A DNA stretch of 64,000 nt from Portulaca oleracea (GCA_029582165.1 CM055872.1:28380243-28444242); one strand, 5' to 3'. Counted from the stretch's first letter, positions 9,690-21,223 are shown. Numbers and translations: made by a program. Notes: generated from the sequence alone by a model not told the origin.

Positions 9690-10868
9690 TTGAGCACCTC
9701 AAAGCCTTATATCCTAAGATGAAGACTTCAAGGAGATTTATGAAGCATGTCAAGTGGCCCAAGGAGATTTATTCCACATTGGCGTAGGTTTCTCTTGAGG
9801 AAACAAAGCTGTGCATCCAAAGACTAGCCTACGTGAGCTTCTCATCTTGGAGGTTCATGGAGGTAGTTTGGCGAGACACTTTGGGATCGAGAAGACTACG
9901 TTGATGATGAAGGAGCATTATTTCGGCCCGGGATGCGAAGGGCGTTGAGCACTTGGTCAAAGGTGTTGATATGCCAACTTTCAAGAGTCACACCTACCAC
10001 AAGGTCTTTATACCCCATCGCCTATACCCCGAGGTCCTTGGGAAGATCGATCTGGACTTCATTGTTGGGTTGCCAAGGACTCAAAGAGGTAAAGATTCTA
10101 TGTATGTGGTTGTTGATCGTTTTTCAAAGATGGCTCACTTTATTCCATGTCACACTACTTATGATGCTGTGAGAGTTGCTAAGTTATACTTCCAGGAGGT
10201 TGTAAGGCTACATGGAGTTCCTAAATCCATGGTTTCTGATCGTGATGCAAAGTTCTTGAGTCACTTTTGGGTGACATTATGGAAGAAGTTCGGTACCAAA
10301 CTCAAGTTCGGCCGACATGTCATCCCCCTGATGATGGCTGACGGAGGTCACCAACAGGACTCTTGGTACACTGCTGAGGTCCTTGGTGAACAAAGACAAG
10401 AAGGGATGGGATAATTTGCTTTCTCACGCTGAATTTGCATTTAACCGAGCTCCTAGCAAGGCTACTGGTTTGTCCCCATTTCAAGTAGTGTATGGGAGGA
10501 ATCCAATCACCCCTATGGATTTGGCTCCCATAATTACCTCAACCAGGTTCAGCCATGATGCTAGTGTAAGAGCCAAGGAGATTCATGAGCTACACCAACA
10601 TGTCCGAGAAAAGATAGCCAAGTTCAATGAGAAAGCTTCAACTTTGGCTAACAAAAGTAGAAGAAAGGTGGTTTTCCAACCTGGGGATCTCGTGTGGATC
10701 CATCTCAGGAAGGATCGTTTTCCATCTAAGAGGAAGGGCAAGTTGGTTCCCAGGGAAGATGGTCCTTATGAAGTGTTAGAGAAGGTGGGAGACAATGCCT
10801 ACAAGCTGTCACTTTCAGATGATTATGGAGGAAGTGCTACGTTCAATGTTTCTAATTTGAAGCCTTAG
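9690..10868 (+). pseudogene. pol: RT1 integrase, broken
   Basis: The HHCC zinc domain (about 9850-9970) is frame-broken; its Cys pair is not readable in frame. The catalytic core is open from 9953 and shows the first Asp ([19 protein letters not shown]) and second Asp ([14 protein letters not shown]). The region that should carry the catalytic Glu (DGQTE-type, about 10330-10370) is scrambled by small indels. The C-terminal part (10383-10868) is intact: AFNRAPSKATGLSPFQVVYG, then the GPY/F motif EDGPYEVLEKVGDNAYKL, ending NLKP and a stop. Confidence 0.85.
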
Positions 10869-10914
10869 TATGCTGAAGGAGACGAGCTACCAAGTTTGAG
10901 GGAAAACTCTTCGC

Positions 10915-10927
10915 AACTTGGGGGGGA
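10915..10927 (+). promoter_or_regulatory. RT1 polypurine tract
   Basis: AACTTGGGGGGGA directly before the 3' LTR start. Purine-rich tracts at this position prime plus-strand DNA synthesis. Similar AACTTGGGGG tracts precede the 3' LTRs of RT7 and RT8. Confidence 0.85.
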
Positions 10928-11965
10928 TGATGGGAATCACCTCCAAATCTGATTGATTCAGGAGTGTTATCACTTGGTGGGCATACTTAAGAAGAGCATT
11001 TGTGCAGAAGGAGGTCAAGGACATTCACCCCATGTGATGTCCTCGCTACTTGTCTCCTTATCTCAACTGTGAAGGTCATTCGGTGTTCTACCTGGCTGTT
11101 CTATTTTTGACTTGCGGTAAGGTCCTTTATCTGGACAGCGGTAAAGGTCCTTTACCTTAGGCAGCCTTGATACTTTGGCGATCATTCCGGGGCATTTTGG
11201 TCTTCTCTCAGGAGGTCCGGTTTTCCCATATACTCTTGAAGGTCCTTACTGAGTTCCCGCCATTTTGGAACAAAACCACTTGTGTTTCTTCACTTGTCTT
11301 GCATGGATTGGAGTCTAAGTGAATGAAGATCCTCCAATGAGGAAGTGCCAAGTGGAGGGCTGTGATCGTCCATGGGTGGTCCAATGATGGTCGAGTACTT
11401 CATAGTGAAGACATGTATTAGTTTTAATCATTTGTAATTAGCTTAATTAACCACATTTAGGAGGTTTCTTGATGATTAGGAAACCTCACTCTAGTTAGTT
11501 GAGCTCCTTGCTTGCTTGCTTGGCTGCCTTCTCCTTTGTTTCAGCCGAGTATATGTATCTTTGTATTAGCCACTTCATTTCATATCTTACGAAATACAAA
11601 ACCCAAAGAAAGCTTTGAGCTTCCTCGTTTGTGAGTTTCTCAAACTCTCGTTTTCCACTCCAGTATCTAGGTTTGGCAGCCTAGTGGTGTTGTGTGGACT
11701 TGTTGTGATCTTGTTTGGAAGGTGATTAAATTCTGTCACCAAACGAAGGTCCTTCAAGCTGCCCGGGTATTCATTTCACTTGAAGGTGTTTAAGTACTGT
11801 AACAAGTGAGATAATACTTGATCTATCTTTTCTTTCATTTGTTTTTCGCTCCTTGATGCTTATTGCATCACAATTGTTGTGGTTAATTGTTGTCCGAGAG
11901 ATTGGTGTCCTTGTGGTGTTATAAGCTTGTTGAATTCAGTGCCTTTAGCGAGCTTATATACATCA
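10928..11965 (+). repeat. RT1 3' LTR
   Basis: 1038 bp, TGATGGGAATC...TATATACATCA, followed by the target duplication CATTC. It keeps the same U5 stem-loop (11920-11929 with 11949-11958). Confidence 0.95.
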
Positions 11966-11970
11966 CATTC

Positions 11971-13229
11971 ATAGGATATGGAGTGCATTTTTTCTTCTTT
12001 ATTTGTGCTAATGCAGTTTTAATTGATGGTAAAATTGGAGAACCATACTAATTAGTGACCAAAAAACAATGGGACAATTAAATGAGACATACCAAAGGAG
12101 AAAGGACAATAACTTAGACACGTTATTGTAACCCGCTAGCCCTGCCTCCTCTCTAATCTCTATGTGAAAGATATGTATAATGTTATACTTCTTTCATCTT
12201 GCTACATTCTGAGATATCAGTCATGACATCATAAGGTTTTTAATATGACTATATTAAGGGAATTGAAGAATAGGTTATGGATATTAAAAGGGAATCCAAC
12301 AATATCTAATGGAGTTGAAAAGATTTTTTTGTTTTTTAGATTATATTGGACCGTGTCAAGTCTCTTGCTTAATGTAATCTTCTTTGTGAAGTTTAGGGTC
12401 AAGTGGGTGCTTTTAGAATAGGATCTGAGGAGGTCTACTTATTTATATATTTTTAAAATAATTAATCAAAATATTGCATTAGAGAGACACCGTTTTTTTG
12501 GGGGGGGGGGGAGGGGAGGAGAGGGGGTGTGCCAGCACCTATATAAAGTGCAAAAATTAAAATAATCATGCCCTAAGCTCTCATGCATGATCTTATCTAC
12601 AAAATCCCAAAAATAGGAACATGAAATTTGGAGGGCAGATTGCATATATCGCAGATCATCTTGCATACCTTCGCGGAGCCTGTAAACTTCACTTGAGGAA
12701 CTAGGAAAATAAAAGTTGTTAGGTTTTGTAGCATGTGTCTAAGTCTAAGGTCTTAAGGGCTGGTTTTGGGGTTTCTGACGATGGGGTTACCCACCAAAAT
12801 TGAGGCAAGGAATTTTTTTATATCTTACAACGAGCTTGTTGTGAGGAATAATGGATCTTAATTTTAGTTTTTTGACAAGTAATAAAAAATATATTACCGA
12901 GGATCCAATGAGTTGACAAATGTATATTATATATATATACAAAGGGGCAAATCCAAAAGATATCATGCTCTCACTCCTAATTTTAGGTGCAAGCCTTGAA
13001 GTGTCATTTTATAGATCTTAATTTAGCTTAAAGCCTAGTTTTGATGAATCATCTATTACGCAATGATGAATAGACTCTTGTTTTTTATTATTATATTCTG
13101 CATCCACCATAATATTCTAACATAAGTCACATTTTTAGCAAATTAAGTGTTTCACATTGTTGTTGCTATTTGACAATGGGCATATTTTTTAATTAATGTT
13201 TCCAATCTTCGGATTAAATGTTGTTGCAG
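11971..13229 (+). other. Remainder of intron 4
   Basis: Non-coding. It holds a poly-T/poly-G run at about 12491-12530 (TTTTTTTGGGGGGGGGGGG followed by GA-rich sequence) and a short TA-rich tract at about 12928-12941. It ends in the polypyrimidine-poor acceptor GTTGTTGCAG at 13229. Confidence 0.7.
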
Positions 13230-13355
13230 ATAAATGTGTCAATATATGACTGGGATATAGTTTCGGAAAGTGCAATTCTAGGTTCAGTTACAATATTTGT
13301 GGAATCTGTGGGTGAGACTGGTCCGGTATGGCATCTGGATAGACCTTCAGGAATG
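13230..13355 (+). CDS. BAGP1: BAGP1-like gene, exon 5 (C2 domain end)
   Basis: A 126-nt exon, GTTGCAG acceptor and ATG/GTATG donor, phase 0 to phase 0, 42 codons. It encodes [19 protein letters not shown], then [20 protein letters not shown]. The DWD motif supplies the second calcium-loop aspartates of a C2 domain, and the GPVWH-LD-PSG tail is typical of the BAGP1 family. The 3' half of this exon (from about 13303) is duplicated at 21081-21135. Confidence 0.85.
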
Positions 13356-13441
13356 GTATGTTTGACTGCAAAGTTGGCTCAGTATCATTTGACTTAGTAG
13401 TTCTCTGTTTGGACTTGAACTCAACTGCTTTTATTTGGCAG

Positions 13442-13482
13442 GTTTCTGTTGATTTGAAGACTATACCCAACAACTCTTCCAG
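13442..13482 (+). CDS. BAGP1: BAGP1-like gene, exon 6 (last exon seen)
   Basis: A 41-nt exon after a TTTGGCAG acceptor, encoding VSVDLKTIPNNSS plus AG of a split codon, with donor AG/GTGC. In the family this stretch links the C2 domain to the GRAM domain. No exon encoding the GRAM motif set (an LPDEVVEHSYSC-like start) is found downstream to position 64000. A second, slightly decayed copy lies at about 21224-21264. Confidence 0.75.
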
Positions 13483-15290
13483 GTGCTATTTATCTCTTAT
13501 TTGATTGAAGAAAGTATGTTGTATTTTACCATATCACTATATACTGGGTGGCAACTATTGGGTTTTGTATGTAGTTTTATTAGGTTGAATCACATAATAC
13601 TTAAACTCATGCCAACATCCTGTATCTGAAATCCAGTCTATTTGTGGTGGATGGAATCAAATATGGCCCCGAATAGGATTCAAGCACTTGTGAAATGGAA
13701 ACTCTATTTTAGGGTGTAAAAGGTGGTTAGTATTAACTGGTTTTTATCCATCTTCTCAGGGAGCGAGGAACCTTGGTTATAGAGTCCAGGCCTAGGTTAT
13801 GTCAAGATCGTCAAGGTAAGGAGACGGGTTGGAAAGGGGTGATAAAGCAACAAATAAAAGTAAGGTCAGTTAAGTTGAGAAAATGGGATTCGGGGGTTTT
13901 TGGGATGCAAACCAAAACAAGGAGGCAAGTTTTGCAACAAGAGAGCAACAAGAAGGGAAAATCAAGTGGCAATTTCGTTATAAAATACTCGCCGACCTTC
14001 CTCTTTCAAGGATAGTCGGCATTAACTACCTCAATGTCCACCACAGACCCGAAGGTTTAATGAAATGAAATTCCCTATCTAACCTCCTTCCACTTTTGTG
14101 GGTGAGCATTAACCATCCCATATCCAACCTTCCATGACAAGTGTTGGATGTATTCGAGAGCTTTGGACCCGAATACACCGCACTTGAGGGAAGGATTGGA
14201 GTAGGAAAGTGATTTCCCACCTAATCAGTCACCAAAATTGCTAACCTATTCCTAATTACCCATTCACGACCTTAATTACCCCCTAACCCATGGGTTCTCT
14301 AGCCACTAACCATGATTCCAACAATACTAACATCAACAAACACCACCCTAAGCATGGATTCTAACATCTAACAACAAAAAATCAAGCAAAGCAATTGAAA
14401 TGGCAAGCAAGCAAGTAATTAACAAAGTAAAAGAAGAGTTTTAAGGGAAGAGAATACTTATCAAATGCTGAAAATAAGCAAAGGGAAGCAATGAGAATGA
14501 TGAAACAAAACAATCTCTACATTGTTGAATCTTAAAATCTTAAGTACAACACCAAAATCCACTAGATTAATCCAAGCTAAAATCTTCCTATTGGAACTCT
14601 AATCTCCCTCTAATTTAGATGAAAGTTGAATAAAAGACTCACCAAAAGTCTCCCTCAACAAAATCTTCATTTGGAGTTAATATACAAACGAAAATCGTTG
14701 AGTAAAACATTGCCGTTTAGCCGAGAAACTGCGCAGAAATCTGACATGTTGCGGGTGCGACAGCCCAGGTCGCAGGCACGACCGAGATAAGTGACCCAGG
14801 GTGATTCCGGTGTTCGCTAGCTCGCGGGTGCGACACATGTTCTCGCGGGCGTGACAATGCTCTAGCTAGGACTTGCTTAGCTTTCGTCGCGGGTGCGACA
14901 CTCCAGGTAGCAGGTGCGACTCTCTGGTTGGCACAACTCATTGCGGGTGCGATCTCCTGTGTAACTGGTACGACCTTGTTCTGTCGGAGCTTGCAGCCTC
15001 TACTTCCATGTTGTAGCGCTCGCTACACAAGTTGTAGCGGGTGCTACAACCCTGTTTTTCTTCAAACTTGAAGAAAAACTTCCTGGGTTGACTCCGCTTC
15101 AGTTCTCGGCTTGGCTTGGCTCAAGAAATCGCTCGGGATTCCCTAAGAAGCCTCGATTTAGCTCATTTACCTTGTTTTTACTCCAAAAGTGCGAAAACCA
15201 GCAAAACATCTAAAAAGCAAGTAAAAATGATGAAAAAGACTCGGAATCGAGCAACACTAGAAGGCCGAAAGGCGTTATTTAGGCCTAAAA

Positions 15291-16808
15291 TAATGTATTA
15301 CGGGACAAAGAAAGGCTCTTTAATCCAATAATACATGAAACACGTGCAACCAAACAGGAAAATGGGTGGGTTCACGAATTTAAGATGGAAAGAAGAGGCA
15401 GAATTTTCGTGAGAGGGTTCTTTGTGGAGGCTATTTTTTCGTGAGGACTTTTGTGTTTTCAAGATTCAAGAAAGATTAAATCTTGAACGTGAAAGAGAGA
15501 GAAGACTGAATCTTGGATGGCGAATATGGGGGGAGGGTTGACGTGAGGTTCGAGGAGAGAGAGTGTGAGGGTTGACGTTGGTTTGAGAGAAAGGAAAAGA
15601 GTAGTAGGTTGATGGGAGGAGAGAGACAGAGTTTGTTGGAGGGTTGTTATGGAGAGAGAAAAGAGAGGAGATGGCGTTTTGTGAGAGGAAGAGAGAGAGG
15701 GGGGGGGGACGTTTGGTTGGGGAAATAAGAGGGGATGGTTTGCCTTGTCTTAACTATATTGTTAGAAAGACAATGATGTAATTATCTTAACTATATTGAC
15801 AGAAAGGTAAGAACGGATAGATCTAGGTTTCTAACTTGAATCCACAAGATAGACAAACTAGGGCTAACTTGATCTAGACCGCAACCTAGGATCAAGGTCT
15901 TCCTAACCACTTGGGTGCCATGCCAAGATACAATAGAAGAAAGGGGTGAGGTTTATCTAAACAATCGAGAGAAAGCTAAAAGCTTAACTGATTTCATAAT
16001 TCAAGGTTGATTCCTTTGAGAGGCTACAAGCCTATCTATTTATACTACTAAAGTCCTAAAGGGACTAGAACTCTCTACTTGGCGTGCATGCCATACTAAT
16101 TAGATTAGGATTCTCCTACTTGGCATGCAAGCCAAGGAATCCTAGTACTAGACGCCATCTATTCAAACTCCTCTTTGGATTAGGACTCCTTATCCTAAAG
16201 GGAGTTTGTTAAATCAATCATATCCTAGTACAACTCGACTTTCCTAATTAAATATGGATAAGCCAACCTAAACTAGGAGACATGGTGCCAAAGCTGACCA
16301 TTACACGCCTAAACACACACACACACACCTTCTAGAATATTCTATAACACCTTAGATTATTCTAGACTAATCTAGACTCCTACCAGACTTGATGCTCAAG
16401 TTTATAACTCGGCATCTTACAAGACTCAAAATAAATCACACCAAAATAATTAAAAGCTGTAAAAATTAAAAGTTACATCCAAGAGACCAAAAATGTTAAA
16501 TTCTCTATGAATCTTGAAACTGGGCCTTTGGACGTGGACCTAGTCTTTCTTGGGCTTGATTGTCGTGACTTGTACTCTTCCAGGATGTTTGGACATCCTC
16601 TTGCCATATAAGGCACACCATGTGAATGGGCCTTCGGGTCTCTACTTTGTATCCTCCTTTCTTGGGCCACTTGTAGTTGAACTGAATCTTCTTCGTTAGG
16701 CCTGTATTAGATGGAGTCTTTAGATGAAGGACCCGATCTGTAGGTTGGAGTCTCCACTAGGCCTTCTTGATTGGGCTTGGGGAACTTAGCATGGGCTGAT
16801 TTACATCA
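15291..16808 (-). repeat. RT2 left LTR (its 3' LTR)
   Basis: 1518 bp. On the plus strand it starts TAATGTATTACGGG, with the canonical TG mutated to TA at the outer edge, and ends TTTACATCA. It contains GA-rich low-complexity sequence (about 15480-15715) and an (AC)n run near 16316-16327. Small frames within it are not genes. Confidence 0.9.
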
Positions 16809-16980
16809 TGATTCTTAGGTCCCCAAAGGTGAGACCAAGGTTAGACAGGTCTCCAGCATTCTTCCCAGGTGACCAAGAATTTGGCTTTAAACTTGATGGA
16901 CTGAAAGAGATCTTCTTACTGTAGAAGCGGAGTTGGCTTTCATTATCTTTCATGAATTTAGGGTCACCGAACTTCTCACA

Positions 16981-17430
16981 TTAATAAGTTAAAGGACGAT
17001 CGTCTTGAGATTGAACTGATAAGACAGTTCTAATACTAACTCCAGAAGCATCACACTCAACCTCAAACTTCTTATCAAAGCTGTGTAGGGTTAGCACTGG
17101 TGTGGTGCAGAGTTTTCTTTTGCTGGTGTCGAACACTTGTTGGATTGTTGGAGTCCATGAAGACTCCTTATACTTTAGTAGCTTGGCTATAGGTGATACA
17201 ATGGTGCTGAAATTCTTTACAAGCCTCTTATAGAAAGAAGTCAAGCCATGGAAGATTCGATCACCAAGAATACTGGTTCGAGTAGACCACTCCTTGCTAG
17301 CTTTGACCTTTTCTTCATCAATCTGGATCACTTCAGCCGAGAATACATGGCCAAGAAGGACTATGTTGTTGATGAAGATGTAACACTTGGATAGATTCAC
17401 ATGAATCTTTTCATGAGCTAAGATCTCCAT
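16981..17430 (-). pseudogene. pol: RT2 RT thumb and RNase H start
   Basis: The minus frame reads AHEKIHVNLSKCYIF, HGLTSFYKRLVKNFSTI, WTPTIQQVFDTSKRKL and [12 protein letters not shown]. These are the RT-RNase H connection and the first catalytic-Asp strand of RNase H. It stops at SQDDRPLTY, just before the [11 protein letters not shown] segment. The remainder to 16809 has no RNase H or integrase. Confidence 0.85.
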
Positions 17431-17439
17431 AACAGATTA

Positions 17440-17943
17440 GAGGTGAAAAGTATGATCTTTCTCTCTCTTGCTATTCACAAGTATGTCATCAAAGTAGACA
17501 AATACACACTTGCTAATAAGGGGCTTCAAAACCTGATTCATCAATCTCATTAAAGCATAAAGAACATTAGTTAGTCGAATAGCCATGACTAACCATTCAT
17601 AGAGATCTCCTTTGATTTTGATGGAAGTGTCCCCTTCTTGAATTCGGACTGGAACAAGACACCCACTTCTTGGACCAATCTCTGAAACAACTCAGTTACC
17701 ATCTAGTTTATCCATTAGATCTTCAATTTTAGGAAACCTGTACTTGGTAGGACTCTTGTTGATGCACAGACATTGGTTTCTATCTTCTTTTGGGACCAGA
17801 AGGGTAGGGATGACGCATGGACTAAGATTTCCCCTAATCAAACCCTTTGCTTGAAGATCATCAGCTTGCTTTTGAACCTTTGGAGGTTCACTAGGCTTTT
17901 CGTGAGTTTCTTTCTCATGAAGCACGACAGGTTTAGGGACCAA
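17440..17943 (-). pseudogene. pol: RT2 reverse transcriptase core
   Basis: The minus frame 17943-17692 reads IQRQ-like VQKQADDLQAKGLIRGNLSP, then LLVPKEDRNQCLCINK and PKIEDLMDKLDGN, followed by a stop. Past a gap and frame change the minus strand still encodes GDLYEWLVMAIRLTN and the catalytic box [11 protein letters not shown] (about 17475-17510). The RSGYYQIRI block between them is lost or very decayed. Confidence 0.8.
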
Positions 17944-18066
17944 ATCAGCTTGAACATCACGTTGGGATGGGTGGGTGACGGTGACGAGAGGGTTGTTGTG
18001 GCTTGGATTTTTATGGGTTGGTTCTTTGTGGCTAGGGTTTGTGTTTGGGTCTAAGGGAGTGATCTC

Positions 18067-18700
18067 CTAATTCTCACTAAACTTAGGGCGTTCAGTGGTC
18101 ATAAAAGTGGTGTGAGTTGGATCACTCTCTTTGGGTGGGGACGGTTGGGATATTTTAAATGGAGCTTGGGTGATTTTTTTGTGGTTGAACCTGAATGTGT
18201 AGGTGTTGGCTCTTCCATCATGCATCACACTCCTGTGAAATAACCACGGTCTTCCCAGCAGAATATGACAAGCATCCATACGTAATACATCACACCAAAC
18301 AGAATCTTGATAATTCTTGCCAATGGAAAAGCTTACTAAGCATCGTTGAGTAACTTGAAATCCTTCACCCTGATGAAGCCATTGAATGGTGTAGGGATTG
18401 GGATGTGGACTGGTTTCCAGCTGAAGTTTGTCCACTATAGTTGTTGAAGCCATGTTGATGCAGCTTCCTCCATCAACGATCAAAGAACAAACTTTCCCTT
18501 TGATGGTGCAACGAGACTGAAAGATAGCCTCTCGTTGCTGTTGATCTTCGGGAACAATCGAACTGCTGAGGATCCTCCTCATAAAGAGAAATTTGTGAGC
18601 CATGGTTGAGGTTTGGGACGTCAAAGGTGACGTTGGGCAAGAAGGGATAATGTGTTTGGGCTGTTTGAGGAGTTTAGGGTTGCAAGTTGGTACTAAAGAT
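18067..18700 (-). pseudogene. pro: RT2 protease
   Basis: Minus frame 18837-18067. The protease part reads QQREAIFQSRCTIKGKVCS, LIVDGGSCINMAS, then DVLRMDACHILLGRPWLF and HDGRANTYTF. The D-G-G active triplet is the family form. This frame starts directly after the tandem repeat that replaced gag, so there is no capsid or zinc knuckle upstream. Confidence 0.85.
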
Positions 18701-18712
18701 TTGTAGATTACG

Positions 18713-18818
18713 TGTTTGGTACTACAGGTTAAGCTCTTGAACTTGCAGGTTAAGCTTTTGGACTTGCAGGTTAAGCTTTGGACTTGCAGATTAAGCCTTT
18801 GGATTTGAAGGTTACATG
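18713..18818 (-). repeat. Short tandem repeat in place of RT2 gag
   Basis: Four to five imperfect copies of a roughly 20-bp unit, plus-strand core CTTGCAGGTTAAGCTTTGGA. It lies where the roughly 1-kb gag gene should be, between the primer site and the protease. The minus-frame translation is a repeat of LTCKSKS-like residues with no gag character. Confidence 0.8.
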
Positions 18819-18846
18819 TTTGGTTTACACTCAACACTAACCTAGA

Positions 18847-18859
18847 GCTCTGATACCAC
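18847..18859 (-). promoter_or_regulatory. RT2 primer-binding site
   Basis: On the minus strand the bases after the right LTR (its 5' LTR) read AAAAGTGGTATCAGAGCTC, which contains TGGTATCAGAGC, the initiator tRNA-Met primer site. This fixes the element's orientation. Confidence 0.9.
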
Positions 18860-18863
18860 TTTT

Positions 18864-20383
18864 TGATGTATTACGGGACAAAGAAAGGGTCTTTAATCCA
18901 ATAATACATGAAACACGTGCAACCAAACAGGAAGATGGGAGGGTTCACGAGATTAAGGTGGAAAGAAGAGGGAGACTTCTCGTGAGAGGGTTCTTTGTGG
19001 AGGTTGTTTTGTCGTGAGGACTTTTTTGGTTTCAATATTCAAGAAAAATTAAATCTTGAACGGGAAAGAGAGAGATGATTGAGTCTTGGATGGTGAATAT
19101 GGGGGGAGGGTTGACGTGAGGTTGGAGGAGAGAGTGTGTGAGGGTTGTCGTTGGTTTCAGAGAAAGTAAGAGAATAGTACGTTGTTCGGAGGAGAGAGAG
19201 GGAGTTTGTCGGAGGGTTGTTATGGAGAGAGAAAAGAGAGGAGATGGAGTTTTGTGAGAAGAAGAGAGAGAAAGGGAACGTTTGGTTGGGGAAATAAGAG
19301 GGGTAGGGTTTGCCTTGTCTTAACTGTATTGATAGAAACACAATGATGTAATTACCTTAACTGTATTGACAGAAAGGTAAGAACGGATAGATCTAGGTTT
19401 CTAACTTGACTCCACAAGATAGATAACCCAGAGCTAACTTGATCTAGACCGCAACCTAGGATCAAACTCTTCCTAACCTCTTGGGTGTCATGCCAAAATA
19501 CAATAGAAGAAAGGGGTGAGGTTTATCAAAACACTCGAGAGAAAACTAAAAGTTTAACTGATTTCGTAATTCAAGGTTGATTCCTTTGAGAGGCTACAAG
19601 CCTATCTATTTATACTACTAAAGTTTCAAAGGGACTAGAACTCTCTACATGGCATGCAAGCCATACTAATTAGATAGGATTCTCCTACTTGGCGTGCAAG
19701 CCAATGAATCCTAGTACTAGACGCCATCTATTCAAACTCCTCTTTGGATTAGGACTCCTTATCCTAAAGGGAGTTTGTTACATCAATCTTATCCTAGTAC
19801 AACTCGGCTTTCCTAATTCAATATGGATAAGCGAACCTAAACTACGAGACTTGGCGCCAAAGCTAACCATTACACGCCTAAACACACACACACACACACC
19901 TTCTAGAATATTCTAGAACACCTTAGATTATTCTAGACTAATCTAGACTCCTACTGGACTTGATGCTCAAGTTTATAACTCACTTGGCATCTTACAAGAC
20001 TCAAAATAAATTACACCAAAATAATTAGAAGCTATAAAAATTAAAAGTTACATCCAAGAGACCAAAAATGTTAAATTCTCTATGAATCTTGAAACTGGGC
20101 CTTTGGACGTGGACAAAGCCTTTCTTGGGCTCGATTGCCGTGGATTGTACTCTTCTAGGATGTTTGGACATCCTCTTGCCATATAAGGCACACAATGTGA
20201 ATGGGCCTTCTAGTCCCTACTTTGTATCCTCCTTTCTTGGCGCACTTGTAGTTGAACTGAATCTTCTTCGTCGGGCCTGTATTAGATGGAGTCTTTAGAT
20301 GAAGGACCCTATCTGTAGGTTGGAGTCTCCACAGCGCCTTCTTGATTTGGCTTTGGGAACTTAGCGTGGGATGATTTACATCA
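18864..20383 (-). repeat. RT2 right LTR (its 5' LTR)
   Basis: 1520 bp, plus strand TGATGTATTACGGG...TTTACATCA. On the minus strand the U5 end has a stem-loop with arms at 18864-18873 (TGATGTATTA) and 18902-18911 (TAATACATGA), 9 of 10 pairs. Confidence 0.92.
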
Positions 20384-21080
20384 TAAAACTTGGCCTAAAC
20401 ATTAGGATCAGAAAATTAGATGAAAATTCAATTAGTGTACGTGCTCCTTTTTCTTTTTTTTTTGATGAGTAATCAAAATATGCATTGAAGGCCAACACAC
20501 ATTTACTTAAGGAAACATGCTCTTTTTGTTTTGTCTGAACACTTTCAAGTAAAGTGCACAAACATTTCACTGTAAGCTGTATCCTTAAGTATGAATGAAG
20601 GACAACTATTTTTAGCTTAGATTTCTAAGGAGTTTGAATGATTAAGTAGTAGTAGCAAGTTGCTCACTGTAGGTTACTTCATGTTGTTCGATTTATTGAC
20701 AAATGTGGCTCTCAAAGGTTATTCCTTCATTAACCTCTACCCTTTTTCGTTATAAATTGGGTGAGTGTTGCATGATGTGGTTAAAGTTCCCCTTTTGATT
20801 GGTATGTTGGCGGATTGGAGAAGAAGGTTGAAAAAGAGTTGGATTATTTAAATTTGGAACATGATTTCATTAATTATTGGCTGAGTACTCAAACAAAAGG
20901 GAACTACTATATTTGTTATTCTTTTCCTCTTTTTTCCCCAAAGATTATGGGGGTGGGGAGGTGTTGATCGGGATCCCTGCATAAAGGTTCAACATAAGGA
21001 TTCCTATATACAATAAAGGAGTATAAGAAACATAAGGTATCAAGGCATTCTTCGAATGATGCTAAAATAGATGTCGAAAA

Positions 21081-21135
21081 TCTGTGGGGTGAGATTGGTC
21101 AGGTATTGCATAACCTGGATAGACCTTTAGGAATG
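21081..21135 (+). pseudogene. Duplicated 3' half of exon 5
   Basis: Matches 13303-13355, starting at the duplication junction and ending in the same GAATG/GTATG donor. It lacks the 5' half and acceptor. It carries an extra G (GTGGGGTGAG) and an extra codon's worth of change near CATAACCTGG, so the frame is shifted. It cannot be used as an exon. Confidence 0.8.
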
Positions 21136-21223
21136 GTATGTTTGAATGCAAAGCTGGCTCAGTATCATTTGACTTAGTAGTTCTCAGTTTGGACTTGAAC
21201 TCAACTGCTTTTATTTGTCAGGC

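Larger units (their letters stand above)
5490..11965 (+). mobile_element. RT1: full-length Ty3/gypsy LTR retrotransposon
   Basis: A complete 6.5-kb element in intron 4 of the BAGP1-like gene, same strand as the gene. It is flanked by a perfect 5-bp target duplication, CATTC at 5485-5489 and 11966-11970. Order: LTR, primer site, gag, protease, RT, RNase H, integrase, polypurine tract, LTR. Protease-RT-RNase H-integrase order defines Ty3/gypsy. I see no chromodomain after the integrase. The two LTRs are about 97% alike by eye, so insertion was recent, yet the coding region has several frameshifts and stops. It is therefore unlikely to be autonomous, though cis signals for transcription and priming look complete. 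Confidence 0.95.
15291..20383 (-). mobile_element. RT2: deleted Ty3/gypsy element, minus orientation
   Basis: A 5.1-kb element with two LTRs of about 1.52 kb and only 2.06 kb between them. A perfect TAAAA target duplication flanks it (15286-15290 and 20384-20388). The uninterrupted site survives in duplication unit 2 at about 23050-23066 (GCCTAAAACCGGGCC). Read on the minus strand: primer site, a short tandem repeat where gag should be, protease, RT, a partial RNase H, then the LTR. Gag, most of RNase H and all integrase are missing, so it depended on proteins from another element. LTR identity is about 93% by eye. Confidence 0.93.
13303..21080. repeat. Tandem duplication, unit 1 (split by RT2)
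   Basis: From mid-exon 5 to the junction GTCGAAAATCTGTGG at about 21075-21089. Removing RT2 and one TAAAA copy leaves about 2680 bp, against 2668 bp for unit 2. It includes the end of exon 5, exon 6, about 1.8 kb of non-coding sequence (13483-15285) and 20389-21080. The non-coding part contains degenerate GCGGGTGCGAC-type motifs at about 14748-15048 and the inverted pair GTAGCGCTCGCTAC / GTTGTAGCGGGTGCTACAAC. Identity to unit 2 is about 88-90% by eye. Confidence 0.85.

Noticed and set aside
14748..15048. Spaced GCGGGTGCGAC words considered as a CRISPR array or satellite
   Set aside because: Spacing and sequence are irregular, the genome is a plant nucleus, and the same words occur in other repeats; it is a decayed repeat.
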